Shown: positions 18,499 to 29,561, numbered from the stretch's first letter. The stretch: 64,000 nucleotides of DNA from Klebsiella terrigena (GCF_006539725.1 NZ_BJNO01000004.1:186001-250000), one strand, 5' to 3'. Notes: generated by a model not told the origin, from the letters alone. Program-made: numbers and translations.

Positions 18499-20373
18499 TT
18501 AGGATGCCAGCAGCTGGTTCATGCGGCGGATAAACTGGTTAGGATCTTCCAGCGTACCGCGCTCGGCCAGCAGCGCCTGATCGAGCAGCAGCTCAACCCA
18601 TTCGCCAAACTGAGCATCATCCTGGGTATCCGCGGCGCGTTTAACCAGCTGATGAGCCGGGTTCAGTTCAAAGATGTACTTCACTTCCGGCGCAGCCTGG
18701 CCCGCAGCGGCGAACAGCTTCGCCATCTGGGTGCTCATCTCATCCGCATCGGTAGTGACGATGGCCGGCGTATCGGTCAGACGGTGGGTCAGACGAACCT
18801 CTTTCACCCGCTCGCCCAGCAGCGTTTTCACGCGGTCAACGAACGGCTCCAGCGCCTTTTCAGCCTCTTTGGTGCTTTCATCAACTTCATCCGCCAGCTT
18901 ATCCAGCGACTCGTCGGTTTTGGCTACCGACTGGAACGCCTTGCCGTCGAACTCGGTCAGATAGCTCATCATCCACTCGTCAATGCGGTCAGAGAGCAGC
19001 AGCACTTCGATGCCTTTCTTACGCAGCAGCTCGAGGTGCGGGCTGCTCTTCGCGGCGGCGTAGCTGTCGGCGGTGATGTAGTAAATCTTCTCCTGCCCTT
19101 CTTTCATGCGGGAGACGTACTCTTCCAGCGACACGGTCTGCGCGGCGGAGTCGGTATGCGTACTGGCGAAGCGCAGCAGCTTAGCAATGGTCTGCTGGTT
19201 CGCGCTGTCTTCCGCCGGGCCCTCTTTCAGCGCCAGGCCGAACTGCTGCCAGAAGGTCTGATATTTTTCGGCATCGTCTTTCGCCAGTTTTTCCAGCATC
19301 TGCAGCACGCGCTTGCTCAGCGCGCTGCGCAGGTTGCGGGTGACGCTGCTGTCCTGCAGGATTTCGCGCGATACGTTCAGCGGCAGGTCGTTGGAATCAA
19401 CGAGGCCGCGGACGAAGCGCAGGTAGTTAGGCATGAACTGCTCGGCGTCGTCCATGATGAAGACGCGCTGAACGTACAGCTTCAGGCCATGTTTATGATC
19501 GCGGTTCCACATATCCCACGGCGCCTGGGACGGGATATACAGCAGGCTGGTGTACTCCTGCTTCCCTTCAACGCGGTTGTGGCTCCAGGTCAGCGGGTCG
19601 CTATAGTCGTGGGCAATGTGCTTATAGAACTCGTGGTACTCGTCGTCTTTAATTTCCGACTTATTGCGCGTCCACAGCGCCTGCGCCTTGTTGATTTTCT
19701 CCCAGGAGATAACGGTTTCACCGTCAACTTCTTCCTGTTTTTCAATCTCTACCGGCAGCGCGATATGGTCGGAGTATTTGCTGATGATCGAGCGCACGCG
19801 CCAGTCGTTGAGGAAATCATCCTCGCCTTCGCGCAGATGCAGGGTTATCTCAGTTCCGCGATCGGCCTTGGTGATATCGGCAACGGTGTAGTCGCCTTCG
19901 CCGGCGGACTCCCAGAATACGCCGTTTTCGGCGCTGTCGCCTGCGGCACGCGTACGTACGGTGACCTTATCGGCCACGATAAACGCGGAGTAGAAGCCGA
20001 CGCCAAACTGGCCAATCAGCTGGCTGTCTTTTGCCTGATCGGAGCCCATCGATTCGAGGAACGATTTGGTGCCGGATTTGGCAATCGTCCCGAGATGATC
20101 GATAACCTCGTCGCGATTCATCCCGATGCCGTTGTCGGCGATGGTCAGGGTGCGCTCATCTTTGTTAAAAGAGACCCGCACGCGCAGCTCACCGTCGCCC
20201 TCGTAGAGATCCGGCTGCGACAGCGCGCGAAAGCGCAGCTTGTCGGCCGCATCGGAGGCGTTGGAAATAAGCTCGCGCAGGAAGATTTCTTTATTGGAAT
20301 AGAGAGAGTGGATCATCAGGTGCAGAAGCTGTTTTACCTCTGACTGAAAACCGCGAGTTTCTTGTCCTTTCAT
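18499..20373 (-). CDS. htpG: HtpG, Hsp90-family chaperone
   Basis: This 624-residue cytosolic chaperone has the same length as E. coli HtpG. The N-terminal GHKL ATPase domain shows [26 protein letters not shown] and [14 protein letters not shown]. The middle domain has the catalytic-loop Arg in [13 protein letters not shown], and the C-terminus carries the dimerisation region. HtpG assists client folding under stress. A clear sigma-32 promoter lies upstream at 20429-20455. Confidence 0.98.
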   Translation of the reverse strand: MKGQETRGFQSEVKQLLHLMIHSLYSNKEIFLRELISNASDAADKLRFRALSQPDLYEGDGELRVRVSFNKDERTLTIADNGIGMNRDEVIDHLGTIAKSGTKSFLESMGSDQAKDSQLIGQFGVGFYSAFIVADKVTVRTRAAGDSAENGVFWESAGEGDYTVADITKADRGTEITLHLREGEDDFLNDWRVRSIISKYSDHIALPVEIEKQEEVDGETVISWEKINKAQALWTRNKSEIKDDEYHEFYKHIAHDYSDPLTWSHNRVEGKQEYTSLLYIPSQAPWDMWNRDHKHGLKLYVQRVFIMDDAEQFMPNYLRFVRGLVDSNDLPLNVSREILQDSSVTRNLRSALSKRVLQMLEKLAKDDAEKYQTFWQQFGLALKEGPAEDSANQQTIAKLLRFASTHTDSAAQTVSLEEYVSRMKEGQEKIYYITADSYAAAKSSPHLELLRKKGIEVLLLSDRIDEWMMSYLTEFDGKAFQSVAKTDESLDKLADEVDESTKEAEKALEPFVDRVKTLLGERVKEVRLTHRLTDTPAIVTTDADEMSTQMAKLFAAAGQAAPEVKYIFELNPAHQLVKRAADTQDDAQFGEWVELLLDQALLAERGTLEDPNQFIRRMNQLLAS

Positions 20374-20428
20374 CTAGCTTAACCTCAACAATGCCATGTT
20401 TAATGGTAAAAAAACCGTTGAGTGTGAG

Positions 20429-20455
20429 ATGGGGACGGCAGGAAAATTTTTCAAG
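20429..20455 (-). promoter_or_regulatory. sigma-32 (heat shock) promoter of htpG
   Basis: On the minus strand CTTGAAA (20449-20455) and CCCCAT (20429-20434) are separated by 14 bases, matching the sigma-32 consensus in sequence and spacing. It lies 56 bases upstream of the htpG ATG. Confidence 0.9.
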
Positions 20456-20532
20456 CAATGGCGGCGAAAAATGCCGAATGCGCGAAATAATTCAGGCTGC
20501 GGACGACGCGCGCCAGCAGCCTGAATGTCGGA

Positions 20533-21137
20533 CTAAAGCCGGATCTTATGCCGTCCGGCGAGGGAGTGTGACAGCGTGGTGCCGTCAACCATCTCCAGCT
20601 CGCCGCCAACCGGCACGCCGTGGGCGATGCGGCTGGCCTCGACGCCGTACTGCGCGCAGAGTTCGGCAATGTAGTTCGCGGTCGCTTCGCCTTCTACCGT
20701 TGGGTTGGTGGCGAGGATCACTTCCTGCATCGATTCGTCACGCAGCCGCTGCTCCAGGCGGTCAAGCCCGATGTCATCCGGTCCAATCCCGTCAAGCGGC
20801 GACAGGTGGCCCATCAGGACGAAGTAGCGGCCGGAAAACTGCCCGGTCTGCTCGATGGCATAGATGTCCGCTGGACTCTCCACCACGCAGATCTGCCCGT
20901 TCTCCCGGCGGCGCGGATTGCTGCAAATATTGCACACCTCCTGCTCGGTGAAGGTGCGGCAATCGGCACAGTGGCCGATTTCCGACATGGCGCGCGTCAA
21001 TGACTGCGCCAGACGCATCCCGCCGCTGCGATCGCGCTGAAGTAGCGTAAACGCCATGCGCTGCGCCGACTTTGGGCCAACGCCCGGCAGGCAGCGCAGT
21101 GCTTCCATAAGCTGAGTTAACAGCGGGCTGGTTTGCA

Positions 21138-21138
<1 letters not shown>
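20533..21138 (-). CDS. recR: RecR, recombination mediator
   Basis: This 201-residue protein acts with RecO/RecF to load RecA onto SSB-coated DNA. It has the helix-hairpin-helix [15 protein letters not shown], a four-cysteine zinc finger ([16 protein letters not shown]) and a Toprim domain ([18 protein letters not shown]). The start overlaps the ybaB stop by one base, giving a tight dnaX-ybaB-recR operon as in E. coli. Confidence 0.97.
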
Positions 21139-21524
<386 letters not shown>

Positions 21525-21527
21525 TCA

Positions 21528-23396
21528 TCAAATGGGGCGAATACTCTCTTCATCCAGGTCTGCATCGAAGAACCGGCGCAGCGTCTGGATGTTGTTATCC
21601 GCAATAATCGCTTCACGCGCCTGCGTGAGCTTCTCTTCATAAATTGCCTGCCGCCACTCCAGCGGCGTGCGCATCGCAGGATTATCGTCTTCCACGATGG
21701 TCAGTTCAACCGCTGCGCCGTATAAAACGCCGAGCGCTTCCGCCAGCTTTTGCTGCGCGCCAGCGGAGTTGAGATGCCGCTGGCTCGGCCGTAGATGCAG
21801 GCAGATACGGTTACCGTCCTGCTCTTTCCACGCGTTGAGCGCCACCTGCTCGACCAGCTTCGGTACCGCAAGCTGGTTAACTTCCGCCGCCCAGCTATCG
21901 CGTTCGACCGCTTCAACGGCGAGCTTTGCCGCCAGCTCCGGGGTTTTCTCATGCTCCAGCGCTTTCTTCAGCGCCTTCGGCGTGGCAACTTCTTCCTTCA
22001 CCGTTTCGACGACGGTCGTCGATTTCCAGCGATAGGCTTCTTTCTTCGCCGGGGCCTGCTCCAGCGCCGCTGCAGCAGGACGTGCCTGCACGCGCTCGGT
22101 AATCGAACTCAGACGCTCCAGCGCAGAGTTATTCACCGGCCGCGCGCGGGATGCGGCTGCCGGTTCACTCTTTTTTGGGCTGGGTGCTCCCTGATTACGC
22201 TGCAGATGGCTCCGCGCCGCCAGTACCTGACTGGTGTTCTGCGGCAAATTCTGCGGCGGTGCGGCGGCTATGGTCTGCACCGGCCGGACCTCCGGCTCGG
22301 GCAGCGGTTTATGCGGATGGAAAGCCAGCGCGCGCAGCAGGGTCATCTCAACGCCCATGCGCCGGTCCGGGGCATAGGGCAGCTCTTTACGGCCAATCAG
22401 CAGCGTCTGATAGTATAGCTGTACATCGGCAGGCGGGACGGTGCGCGCAAGCTCGCGCATGCGCTGCTCTATCGCGGCCATATCGGCGCCCAGCGCCGAG
22501 GGCGACAGCTGTACCATCGCGATACGGTGCAGCAGGCTCTGCATTTCGACCAGCAGCGCCTCCCACTCAACGCCGCGCGACGCGGCCTCGTTAACGCCGG
22601 CCATGACCCGCTCGCCGTCGGCGGCTACCAGCGCCTCAATTAAAGAGAGCGCCTGGTCGTCGTCCAGGGTGCCAAGCATCGCGCTGACCGACTCCGTCGT
22701 CAGGCGACCATCGCCGCTGGCAATGGCCTGATCGGTCAGGCTCAGGGCGTCACGCAGGCTGCCGTCCGCCGCACGCGACAGCAGCTGCAGCGCGCGGGAT
22801 TCAAAGGCAATCTGCTCTTCGCCGAGGATATGCTCAAGCTGATGGCGGATCTGCTCGACGTCCAGCGCCTTCAGATGGAACTGAAGGCAGCGCGACAGGA
22901 TCGTCACCGGCAGCTTTTGCGGATCGGTGGTAGCCAGCAGGAATTTGACGTGCGCGGGCGGCTCCTCCAGCGTCTTTAACAACGCGTTGAAGCTGTGGCG
23001 CGACAGCATGTGGACTTCATCAATCAGGTAGACTTTGAAGCGACCACGGGCCGGCGCGTACTGAACGTTGTCCAGCAGATCGCGGGTATCTTCGACTTTC
23101 GTCCGCGAGGCGGCATCGATCTCTATCAAATCGACGAAGCGCCCCTGCTCTATTTCACGGCAGTTGTCGCACACGCCGCACGGCGTGGCGGTAATGCCGG
23201 TTTCACAGTTCAACCCTTTTGCCAGCAGGCGCGCAATGGAGGTTTTACCTACCCCGCGGGTGCCGGAAAAGAGATAAGCGTGATGGATGCGCCCTAACGA
23301 CAAGCCGTTCGCCAGTGCGGTCAGCACATGTTCCTGGCCGACGACGTCAGCAAAGGTTTGTGGGCGCCATTTACGGGCTAAGACCTGATAACTCAT
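21528..23396 (-). CDS. dnaX: DnaX, DNA polymerase III tau subunit
   Basis: This 622-residue clamp-loader ATPase is slightly shorter than the 643 residues in E. coli because the linker differs. It has the P-loop GTRGVGKTS (residues 45-53), zinc cysteines at 64, 73, 76 and 79, the DEVH box and an SRC sensor motif (ILSRCLQFHLKALD). The C-terminal domains contact the polymerase and DnaB. The Ala/Pro-rich linker (residues about 370-450) contains the frameshift signal that also gives the gamma subunit. Confidence 0.97.
   Translation of the reverse strand: MSYQVLARKWRPQTFADVVGQEHVLTALANGLSLGRIHHAYLFSGTRGVGKTSIARLLAKGLNCETGITATPCGVCDNCREIEQGRFVDLIEIDAASRTKVEDTRDLLDNVQYAPARGRFKVYLIDEVHMLSRHSFNALLKTLEEPPAHVKFLLATTDPQKLPVTILSRCLQFHLKALDVEQIRHQLEHILGEEQIAFESRALQLLSRAADGSLRDALSLTDQAIASGDGRLTTESVSAMLGTLDDDQALSLIEALVAADGERVMAGVNEAASRGVEWEALLVEMQSLLHRIAMVQLSPSALGADMAAIEQRMRELARTVPPADVQLYYQTLLIGRKELPYAPDRRMGVEMTLLRALAFHPHKPLPEPEVRPVQTIAAAPPQNLPQNTSQVLAARSHLQRNQGAPSPKKSEPAAASRARPVNNSALERLSSITERVQARPAAAALEQAPAKKEAYRWKSTTVVETVKEEVATPKALKKALEHEKTPELAAKLAVEAVERDSWAAEVNQLAVPKLVEQVALNAWKEQDGNRICLHLRPSQRHLNSAGAQQKLAEALGVLYGAAVELTIVEDDNPAMRTPLEWRQAIYEEKLTQAREAIIADNNIQTLRRFFDADLDEESIRPI
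22165..23396 (-). CDS. dnaX(gamma): DnaX gamma subunit, made by -1 frameshift
   Basis: The slippery heptamer AAAAAAG on the minus strand (22176 down to 22170) spans codons 408-409. A -1 slip is followed by GAG and TGA (22167-22165), giving a 410-residue gamma protein that ends in Glu, as in E. coli (431 residues). A Shine-Dalgarno-like AGGGAG stimulator lies 10 bases upstream of the heptamer, at 22187-22192. Both elements match the well-studied E. coli signal; actual frameshifting here is inferred. Confidence 0.88.
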
Positions 23397-23488
23397 GGGC
23401 TGGCTCTGAAACGCTGGAAGGTGAAATCACGAAGGGGCCATGCTATCACAGCCCCGCCGGATCGGCGAGGCTATGTATCGGGAAATGC

Positions 23489-24040
23489 TTAGTGACCCGG
23501 GAACGGAACCAGGCTGTAGCTGTTGATGCCCAGCTTATCCAGACGCTGCTCGCCGCCCAGATCGAACAGGTTGATGACGAAAGCAGCATCCTGCACCTCA
23601 CCGCCCAGACGGCGGATCAGCTTCACGGTCGCATCGATGGTGCCGCCGGTCGCCAGCAGATCGTCAACCACCAGCACCTTGTCGCCTTCTTTGATGGCGT
23701 CAACGTGGATTTCCAGGCTGTCGGTGCCGTACTCGAGCTCGTAGCTCTCGGAGATAGTTTCACGCGGCAGCTTACCCGGTTTACGTACCGGAACGAAGCC
23801 AACACCCAGCGCCAGCGCAACCGGTGCGCCAAACAGGAAACCGCGCGCTTCGGTACCCACCACCTTGGTGATGCCGGCATTTCTGTAACGCTCGGTCAGC
23901 AGCTCGATGCTCAGGGCATAGGCCTGCGGGTCTTCCAGCAAGCTGGTGACATCACGGAAAAGGATACCCGGTTTCGGATAGTCCTGAATGCTTTGGATGC
24001 TGTTCTTCAGATATTCAAGCTGCTGTGCAGTTGCGGTCAT
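23489..24040 (-). CDS. apt: Apt, adenine phosphoribosyltransferase
   Basis: This 183-residue purine salvage enzyme converts adenine + PRPP to AMP. The PRPP-binding motif [20 protein letters not shown] is clear, and [13 protein letters not shown] contributes to base binding. I chose the ATG at 24040 ([14 protein letters not shown]), which gives the E. coli length; eleven further in-frame residues upstream lack family support. It precedes dnaX on the same strand. Confidence 0.97.
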   Translation of the reverse strand: MTATAQQLEYLKNSIQSIQDYPKPGILFRDVTSLLEDPQAYALSIELLTERYRNAGITKVVGTEARGFLFGAPVALALGVGFVPVRKPGKLPRETISESYELEYGTDSLEIHVDAIKEGDKVLVVDDLLATGGTIDATVKLIRRLGGEVQDAAFVINLFDLGGEQRLDKLGINSYSLVPFPGH

Positions 24041-24190
24041 AAGTTTATGCCTGATAAAAACGGTGTTACTCACGGACGCGCCAAACGGGCCAGGGAAACA
24101 TTTGATTAACCTTTGACCAGGCGTACCCGCGCTCGAAAACGCTCGAATTTACTGACTGTCAGCGACAATTGCAACAGGCATTATGGCGCA

Positions 24191-24568
24191 TCAGTGCTTT
24201 TGTTGCTTTGCATCAACCACCGGAATACGCCACATAAATATCAGCAGACAGGCCAAAATCACCAGCAGCATGATGCGTACCCACGTAAGCTTAACCAGCC
24301 ACAGGGAAATGGCAAAGGTCAGTATAATCATCGCTATCGCCCGCGGCTTGGCGCCGGGCGGCATGGCACGGTGCTGCTGCCAGTGGCGCAGGTAGCCGCC
24401 AAACCACGAGCGATACAGCAGCCAGTGATGAAAACGCGGCGATGAGCGGGCAAAGCACCAGGCCGCCAGCAGAATAAACGGCGTCGTCGGCAGTAAAGGC
24501 AGGAAGACGCCCAGCGTTCCCAGAACTACCGCCAGCCAGCCAATGATGATTAAAATAATACGTGGCAT
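24191..24568 (-). CDS. ybaN: YbaN, DUF454 inner membrane protein
   Basis: This 125-residue protein has the DUF454 core IGWLAVVLGTLGVFLPLLPTTPFILLAAWCFARSSPRFH and two further hydrophobic segments (AIAMIILTFAISLWLV, IMLLVILACLLIFMW). Length and sequence pattern match E. coli YbaN. The function is unknown. It is divergent from priC, separated by 69 bases. The ATG at 24568 (MPRIILIII) gives the family length. Confidence 0.92.
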   Translation of the reverse strand: MPRIILIIIGWLAVVLGTLGVFLPLLPTTPFILLAAWCFARSSPRFHHWLLYRSWFGGYLRHWQQHRAMPPGAKPRAIAMIILTFAISLWLVKLTWVRIMLLVILACLLIFMWRIPVVDAKQQKH

Positions 24569-24637
24569 AATGCGAATCGTTATCAAGCAGATGTGGCTAC
24601 TGTAGCATAGTTGCTTATCAGGGTAGGGAGGAGTTAT

Positions 24638-25165
24638 TTGAAAACAACCCGGCTTTTACACTCGCTGGAAGAGCAGCTTGCCCGGCTGGCCGCAGAGGTC
24701 GCGCCGCTGGCGAACCACGCAACGCTGAGCGCCCGCTTCGATCGCCAGCTGTTCCGTACCCGCAGCACGCTGATGCAGGCCTATCTGGATGAAGCCCAGG
24801 ATAATTTTGCCAAATTACAGCAGGCTGTCGCCCACCAGCAGCTGCCGCAGGTTGCCTGGCTGGCAGAGCGTCTGACCGCGCAAATTGTCGCCATCAGCCG
24901 CGAGACGGCAACCTGGTCGCTGCGCAGCTGGGACAGCGCGGCATCGGGGCTGGGCCGCTGGCAGCGGCGTCGGCTGAAGCACCAGGAGTATGAGCGTCGC
25001 CTGCTGGCCATGCGCAACGATCGCCAGCGGCAGTGGCTGCAGGCGACGACGCTCGATGAGCAGCAGCGCCTGGCGAAAGAGGTCGAGGCCTATGCCGGAC
25101 GCCTGGCCCGCTGCCGCGATGCGCTGGAAAAAATAGAGAGCGTGCTGGCACGCATGACGCGCTAA
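24638..25165 (+). CDS. priC: PriC, primosomal replication protein N''
   Basis: This 175-residue basic protein helps reload DnaB at stalled forks. Family blocks such as [26 protein letters not shown] and the C-terminal [13 protein letters not shown] are present. I propose the TTG at 24638 as start: it gives exactly the E. coli length, starts LKTT like E. coli MKT, and follows GGGAGGAG (24626-24633). No ATG is available there. The downstream ybaM gene is 14 bases away and likely co-transcribed. Confidence 0.88.
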   Translation: MKTTRLLHSLEEQLARLAAEVAPLANHATLSARFDRQLFRTRSTLMQAYLDEAQDNFAKLQQAVAHQQLPQVAWLAERLTAQIVAISRETATWSLRSWDSAASGLGRWQRRRLKHQEYERRLLAMRNDRQRQWLQATTLDEQQRLAKEVEAYAGRLARCRDALEKIESVLARMTR

Positions 25166-25179
25166 CGGAAGGAATGAGA

Positions 25180-25356
25180 ATGTCGCTAGAAAATGCCCCG
25201 GATGAAGTCAAACTGGCCGTCGATTTAATCATGCTGCTCGAAGAGAACCAGGTCAGCCCGCGCACGGTGCTCGGCGCGCTGGAAATCATTCGCCGTGATT
25301 ATGAAGGCAAGCTAAAGAACGCGCCGGGATCGGCGCAGAACAATAAGGAACAGTAG
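25180..25356 (+). CDS. ybaM: YbaM, small DUF2496 protein
   Basis: This 58-residue protein reads [20 protein letters not shown] then [22 protein letters not shown], matching E. coli YbaM. There are two nearby ATGs. The second (25180) is chosen because GGAAGG at 25167-25172 is seven bases from it but only one base from the first. The function is unknown. It forms an operon with priC and converges on mscK. Confidence 0.9.
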   Translation: MSLENAPDEVKLAVDLIMLLEENQVSPRTVLGALEIIRRDYEGKLKNAPGSAQNNKEQ

Positions 25357-25364
25357 CGGGCTGC

Positions 25365-25386
25365 GGGGCGGCGCATCGGCCGCCCC
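25365..25386. terminator. GC-rich hairpin between convergent ybaM and mscK
   Basis: GGGGCGGC (25365-25372) pairs with GCCGCCCC (25379-25386) around a six-base loop, in the 39-base convergent gap. There is no T-run, but the position fits a bidirectional transcription end. Confidence 0.5.
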
Positions 25387-25395
25387 GAGAGTCAA

Positions 25396-28300
25396 TTAGC
25401 CGAGCGCCGGGGAAGGATCGTCCCCTTTAACTTCACGCTTCAGCTCCGTCACTTCATCACCCTTTTCATTACGCAGATGAACTTCCAGCTGGTTGAAGGC
25501 GATGTTGATATCGTTTTCACGGCACAGGCGATCGATGGTGCGGTTTAGCTCATCCACGGTGTAGCTGCGATCGCGCAGTTCGCGAACGTAGAGACGCAGT
25601 TCGTGATCCAGCGTGCTGGCACCAAAGGTCGTGAAGAAGACCGCCGGCGCTGGTTCAGGCATCACCTTCGGATGCTCATGCGCGGCCTGCAGCAGGACTT
25701 CCTTCACCTTATCCAGATCCGAGCCGTACGCCACGCCGAGGCGGATGACGACGCGGGTAACGGTGTCAGACAGCGACCAGTTGATCAGGCGCTCCGTCAC
25801 GAACGCTTTGTTCGGAATGATCACCTCTTTACGGTCAAAGTCGGTAATGGTGGTCGCGCGGATGCGGATCTTGCTGACGGTGCCGGAGAAGGTCCCGATG
25901 GTAACCGTATCGCCAATGCGTACCGGGCGTTCAAAGAGGATAATCAGGCCGGAAACGAAGTTACCGAAAATTTCCTGCAGGCCAAAGCCCAAACCTACCG
26001 ACAGCGCGGCCGCCAGCCACTGCAGTTTGTCCCACGATACCCCCAGCGAGCCAAACACCGTCATCGCGCCAATGGCGATAATGGCGTAGTTCAGAATCGA
26101 GGTTATCGCATACGACGTCCCCTGGCGCATGTTGAGCCGCGACAGGATCAGCACTTCCAGCAGACCCGGCAGGTTGCGGATGAGCGCCCAGGCCACCATC
26201 GAGGCCACTATCGCAAACAGCAGGCTGCCCATGGTGACGCTTTTTACCACGTTGACACCGGCTTCGGTGCCGTTGTAGTGCCACAGGGTGACGCTGTCGA
26301 GATAGGCGAAGACGGTGATCAGATCCGACCAAATAGCCCAGAACAGAATGCCGAACAGGGCGATCATCACCAGCATGGTGATGCGCAGCGTTTGCTGGTT
26401 GACCTGCTCCAGCGCGATCGTTGGCTCCTCCTGCGGCTCAGCGCCTTCGGCGCCCTCTTTGACCAGGTGCTGACGGCGAGCCAGCGCGCGACGCCAGGCG
26501 ATGCGGCGGGCCGCCACGCTCAGGCCGCGCAGCACGGTCTGATACAGCAGATTCCACAGCATCACCAGATAGACGGTTTCAATCCAGCGGCCGGCAAGGC
26601 GCAGCGTGGTATAGAAGTAGCCTGTTGCAGTCAGCGCCATCAGCGCAATGGGGACGATCGACAGCACGGTGACGGTCGCCAGGCGCAGGCTGTGCGACTC
26701 CTTGTCGCGCCAGCTTTCGCGGCACATCGGCCACACCAGCACCGCAATCAGCAGCAGGTTGATAAAGATAACGAACTGCCCCAACACATCATCCATCAGA
26801 TGCAGCGGAGAGAGTTCGGAGATAACCGACCACAGGTTCAGCGGCAGCAGCGCCAGGCTGACGCGGACAATCTGCCGACGCCAGTGGCTGGTGAGCTGCG
26901 GCGGCATATTGAAGTGGCTCACCGCCACGCCGTCTTTTTCCAGAACCTTCCAGCACAGGCCAAACACCAGCCAGAACAGCGCCAGCTTCTTGCTGTAGGC
27001 CCACAGCAGATCGCTGATATTGAGCTGCATCGTCAGCAGAATCAGGCCCGCGGCGAGGATCAGCAGCACCACCGGCAGAGCCCTAATCAGATCGATCAAA
27101 ATCGCTTTTGGCGTATGCAGCTGGGTATCGTTACGCAGCTGCCCGACCTGCGACGCCAGCTTTGCCTGGTAGCTGCGCAGCCACTGCAGGCGCCAGCGGA
27201 TAAGGCCGGCAATCAGCAGCAGCGGCAGCCCGGCAAGGAAGGCCACGAAGACGGCGGGCCAGGCTTTTTCCCAGTTTACGGTGATTTTCATCGCCTTAAA
27301 CTGCCCTTTCAGCGCTTCAGGGAAGGATTTGATCCACTCCCAGTCCATGGGCTTGTTGCTGTTAACCCAGAAAATTTGCTGGGTCAGGATGGCCTTCAGG
27401 GTGCTGGAGACGCTCATCAGCTGCTGCTGGTTAATCTGCAGGTTGATCGCCATCATCAGCTGATTACCCAGCTGTTTGTTGAACTGATCGAGCAGCTCGC
27501 GGCGCATATCTACCACGTCCAGCAGGGCGTCGTGGACTTCCTGATTCACGTCGCTGCTGTGCCCTTCTTCCAGTTTTGCGACGTAGGCGTCGCTCTGGAA
27601 CAGGGCGTCGCGCTGCTGGTTAACCTCAAATTGTTCGAGGCGCAGGTCGGCGATGCGGTTGGTCATATCCTCCAGCTCGTCGGCAGACGGCAGGGTCTGC
27701 TGCTGCTGGTAAAGGATACGCGACAGCAGCAGGCTGCCTTTGAGGACCGAAATCTGTTCTTTAATGTCGCGTTCCGACTGCAGCGCGCGATCGAGCCAGT
27801 TTTTGACCTTAATATTGCGCTGCACCAGCTGGTTGCCGTTTTCAGTCGCCGATATCAGCCTCTGGCTGAGCTGGTGGTTAATCTCCAGCTCCTGCTTCAC
27901 CAGCGGATTGGCCTGAATGCGCGCGGTTTCATCGGGCGTCACCGCTTCCTGCGCGGTTTTTTCCGTCAGCGTCAGCCGCTTGCTGTTAACGGCTTCCTGC
28001 AGCAGCTGCAGCTGATGCTCCAGACGGTTGCTGTTGGCGCTGACGTAGTCCCGCTGCTTCTGCAGCGTGTCCTGCAGGACGGTATTCCCTTCCAGGCTTT
28101 TACGCTGCTGGTCGATCTGCGCGTTCAGCAGCGCCTGCTGGGTCAGCAGAAGCCCCTGCAGGGTTGGACGCAGGGCCTCTTCCCCCACCGAGGTGCCGTT
28201 CAGCCGGTTACGGATCTGCTGCAACTGCTGGGACGCCGAGTACATCGCGTTCTGCACGCGCTCCGGCTGGGTTTGCAAAGCAACCAGCTGGCTGTTGTAC

Positions 28301-28740
28301 GTCGCCAGATCGTTCTGGGCATTTTGCAGTTCGTCGAGGGCCTGGGTGACGCGGGCTTCCAGCTGACGGAGCGACAGCGAGGCCAGCGTTTTGCGCGTGG
28401 CCTCATCGTCAGGCACATCGCCGAGCGCGTTCAGGCCATCGACCGCCTGGCGCATTTTCGCCGGGGCCTGATCGACCTGCTGGCGCAGCTGGGCCGACTC
28501 CGACTTGATGCGCTCAATTTTATCGAGCGTTTCGAGGGTTTGCGTCAGGTCCTGCTGAACCAGCTTGTCCTGGGGAGTGAGCTCTTTCTGCTTATTCAGC
28601 GTATTGAGCTGGCTCTGCACATCGGAGCGATCGGGTAAATCGGCCGCAAAGGCCCGCGTTGCGCCAAGGCTGCCAACGAAAAACATCAGTACAATTACAA
28701 AAGCGGAAATGGCGTTTCGCCAACGAATAGTATGCAGCAT
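25396..28740 (-). CDS. mscK: MscK (KefA), potassium-dependent mechanosensitive channel
   Basis: This 1114-residue protein is close to E. coli MscK (1120). It has a signal peptide (about residues 1-32, ending ATRAFA-ADL) and a large periplasmic coiled-coil region to about residue 460, rich in Gln and Leu heptads. A series of membrane helices follows, and a C-terminal MscS-like channel domain (LQWLAAALSVGLGFGLQEIFGNFVSG, RPVRIGDTVTI). It opens under membrane tension to relieve hypo-osmotic shock. It is transcribed away from acrR. Confidence 0.97.
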   Translation of the reverse strand: MLHTIRWRNAISAFVIVLMFFVGSLGATRAFAADLPDRSDVQSQLNTLNKQKELTPQDKLVQQDLTQTLETLDKIERIKSESAQLRQQVDQAPAKMRQAVDGLNALGDVPDDEATRKTLASLSLRQLEARVTQALDELQNAQNDLATYNSQLVALQTQPERVQNAMYSASQQLQQIRNRLNGTSVGEEALRPTLQGLLLTQQALLNAQIDQQRKSLEGNTVLQDTLQKQRDYVSANSNRLEHQLQLLQEAVNSKRLTLTEKTAQEAVTPDETARIQANPLVKQELEINHQLSQRLISATENGNQLVQRNIKVKNWLDRALQSERDIKEQISVLKGSLLLSRILYQQQQTLPSADELEDMTNRIADLRLEQFEVNQQRDALFQSDAYVAKLEEGHSSDVNQEVHDALLDVVDMRRELLDQFNKQLGNQLMMAINLQINQQQLMSVSSTLKAILTQQIFWVNSNKPMDWEWIKSFPEALKGQFKAMKITVNWEKAWPAVFVAFLAGLPLLLIAGLIRWRLQWLRSYQAKLASQVGQLRNDTQLHTPKAILIDLIRALPVVLLILAAGLILLTMQLNISDLLWAYSKKLALFWLVFGLCWKVLEKDGVAVSHFNMPPQLTSHWRRQIVRVSLALLPLNLWSVISELSPLHLMDDVLGQFVIFINLLLIAVLVWPMCRESWRDKESHSLRLATVTVLSIVPIALMALTATGYFYTTLRLAGRWIETVYLVMLWNLLYQTVLRGLSVAARRIAWRRALARRQHLVKEGAEGAEPQEEPTIALEQVNQQTLRITMLVMIALFGILFWAIWSDLITVFAYLDSVTLWHYNGTEAGVNVVKSVTMGSLLFAIVASMVAWALIRNLPGLLEVLILSRLNMRQGTSYAITSILNYAIIAIGAMTVFGSLGVSWDKLQWLAAALSVGLGFGLQEIFGNFVSGLIILFERPVRIGDTVTIGTFSGTVSKIRIRATTITDFDRKEVIIPNKAFVTERLINWSLSDTVTRVVIRLGVAYGSDLDKVKEVLLQAAHEHPKVMPEPAPAVFFTTFGASTLDHELRLYVRELRDRSYTVDELNRTIDRLCRENDINIAFNQLEVHLRNEKGDEVTELKREVKGDDPSPALG

Positions 28741-28882
28741 AGTGTTAACATGAGTGGTTGCAGAAGCCGGAGAATACCGGGGGTCGTCGCAGCGCGCAGA
28801 ATAGCACTTCTACCCGCGCGCGAATAGCGGCGGATAGCGGCATTTTTTCGCGCCGGTTCAGGTCGGGAACTTAAGCGAAGCG

Positions 28883-29533
28883 CTAGAGCGCGGCCTCGGC
28901 TGGAGCCCGCAGTGAAGGGCAAAACTGATACATCTCGAGCAGCGTCTCGACAAATTCGCGCGCGTCTTTTTGCAGATCGAAAGAGTCCGGCGCAAATAGC
29001 CAGTTTTCCATCAGGCCCGAAAGGTAGCTGCGCATTAAAATCGCCGCCCGCCGGGTTAATAAATTGGCCGGCAGCATCTTCGCCGCAATACATTCGTTAA
29101 GGGTGTGCTCGATGCGATCGTAGCTCTCGAGACAGAGGCTGCGCTGCGCCTCCTGGGCCGCCGTCATCTCGCCCACAAACTCGCATTTATGGAAGATGAT
29201 TTCCATCATCAGCCGCCGACGCTCTTCTGTCACCGTTGCTTCAAGAACATAGACTAAGATCTCACGAACAACTGACAGTGGATCGTTGGGGAATTTTGCC
29301 CGATACTCAACTTCGAGGTCACTAATGCTGGCCTCCGAAAGCACCCATATTTCATTAAATAAATCTGATTTATTCTTGAAATGCCAGTAGATAGCCCCCC
29401 TCGTCACTCCTGCAGCTTTTGCAATTGCTGCCAACGAGGTAGATGATACGCCTTGCTGCGAAAACAAACGCAGAGCAACGTCCAGAATGTGTTGCCGGGT
29501 TTCAAGTGCCTGTTGTTTGGTTTTTCGTGCCAT
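28883..29533 (-). CDS. acrR: AcrR, TetR-family repressor of acrAB
   Basis: This 216-residue TetR repressor has the N-terminal [23 protein letters not shown] with recognition helix [18 protein letters not shown] and an all-helical ligand domain. It represses the divergent acrAB operon and itself, and is released by bound drugs or cations. Its palindromic operator lies in the intergenic region at 29562-29585. The gene is complete and shows no truncation of the kind that causes AcrAB overexpression. Confidence 0.97.
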   Translation of the reverse strand: MARKTKQQALETRQHILDVALRLFSQQGVSSTSLAAIAKAAGVTRGAIYWHFKNKSDLFNEIWVLSEASISDLEVEYRAKFPNDPLSVVREILVYVLEATVTEERRRLMMEIIFHKCEFVGEMTAAQEAQRSLCLESYDRIEHTLNECIAAKMLPANLLTRRAAILMRSYLSGLMENWLFAPDSFDLQKDAREFVETLLEMYQFCPSLRAPAEAAL

Positions 29534-29561
29534 AGGTCGATGAGTTTACAGAGGTTACGTT

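Noticed and set aside
18652..20343. 563-codon frame opposite htpG
   Set aside because: Composition-driven antisense frame; htpG is full length with all motifs.
25603..28638. very long open frame (about 1000 codons) opposite mscK
   Set aside because: It is an antisense shadow of a GC-rich gene: Arg/Gln/His-rich low-complexity translation, no domain, no ribosome binding site; mscK is clearly the real gene.
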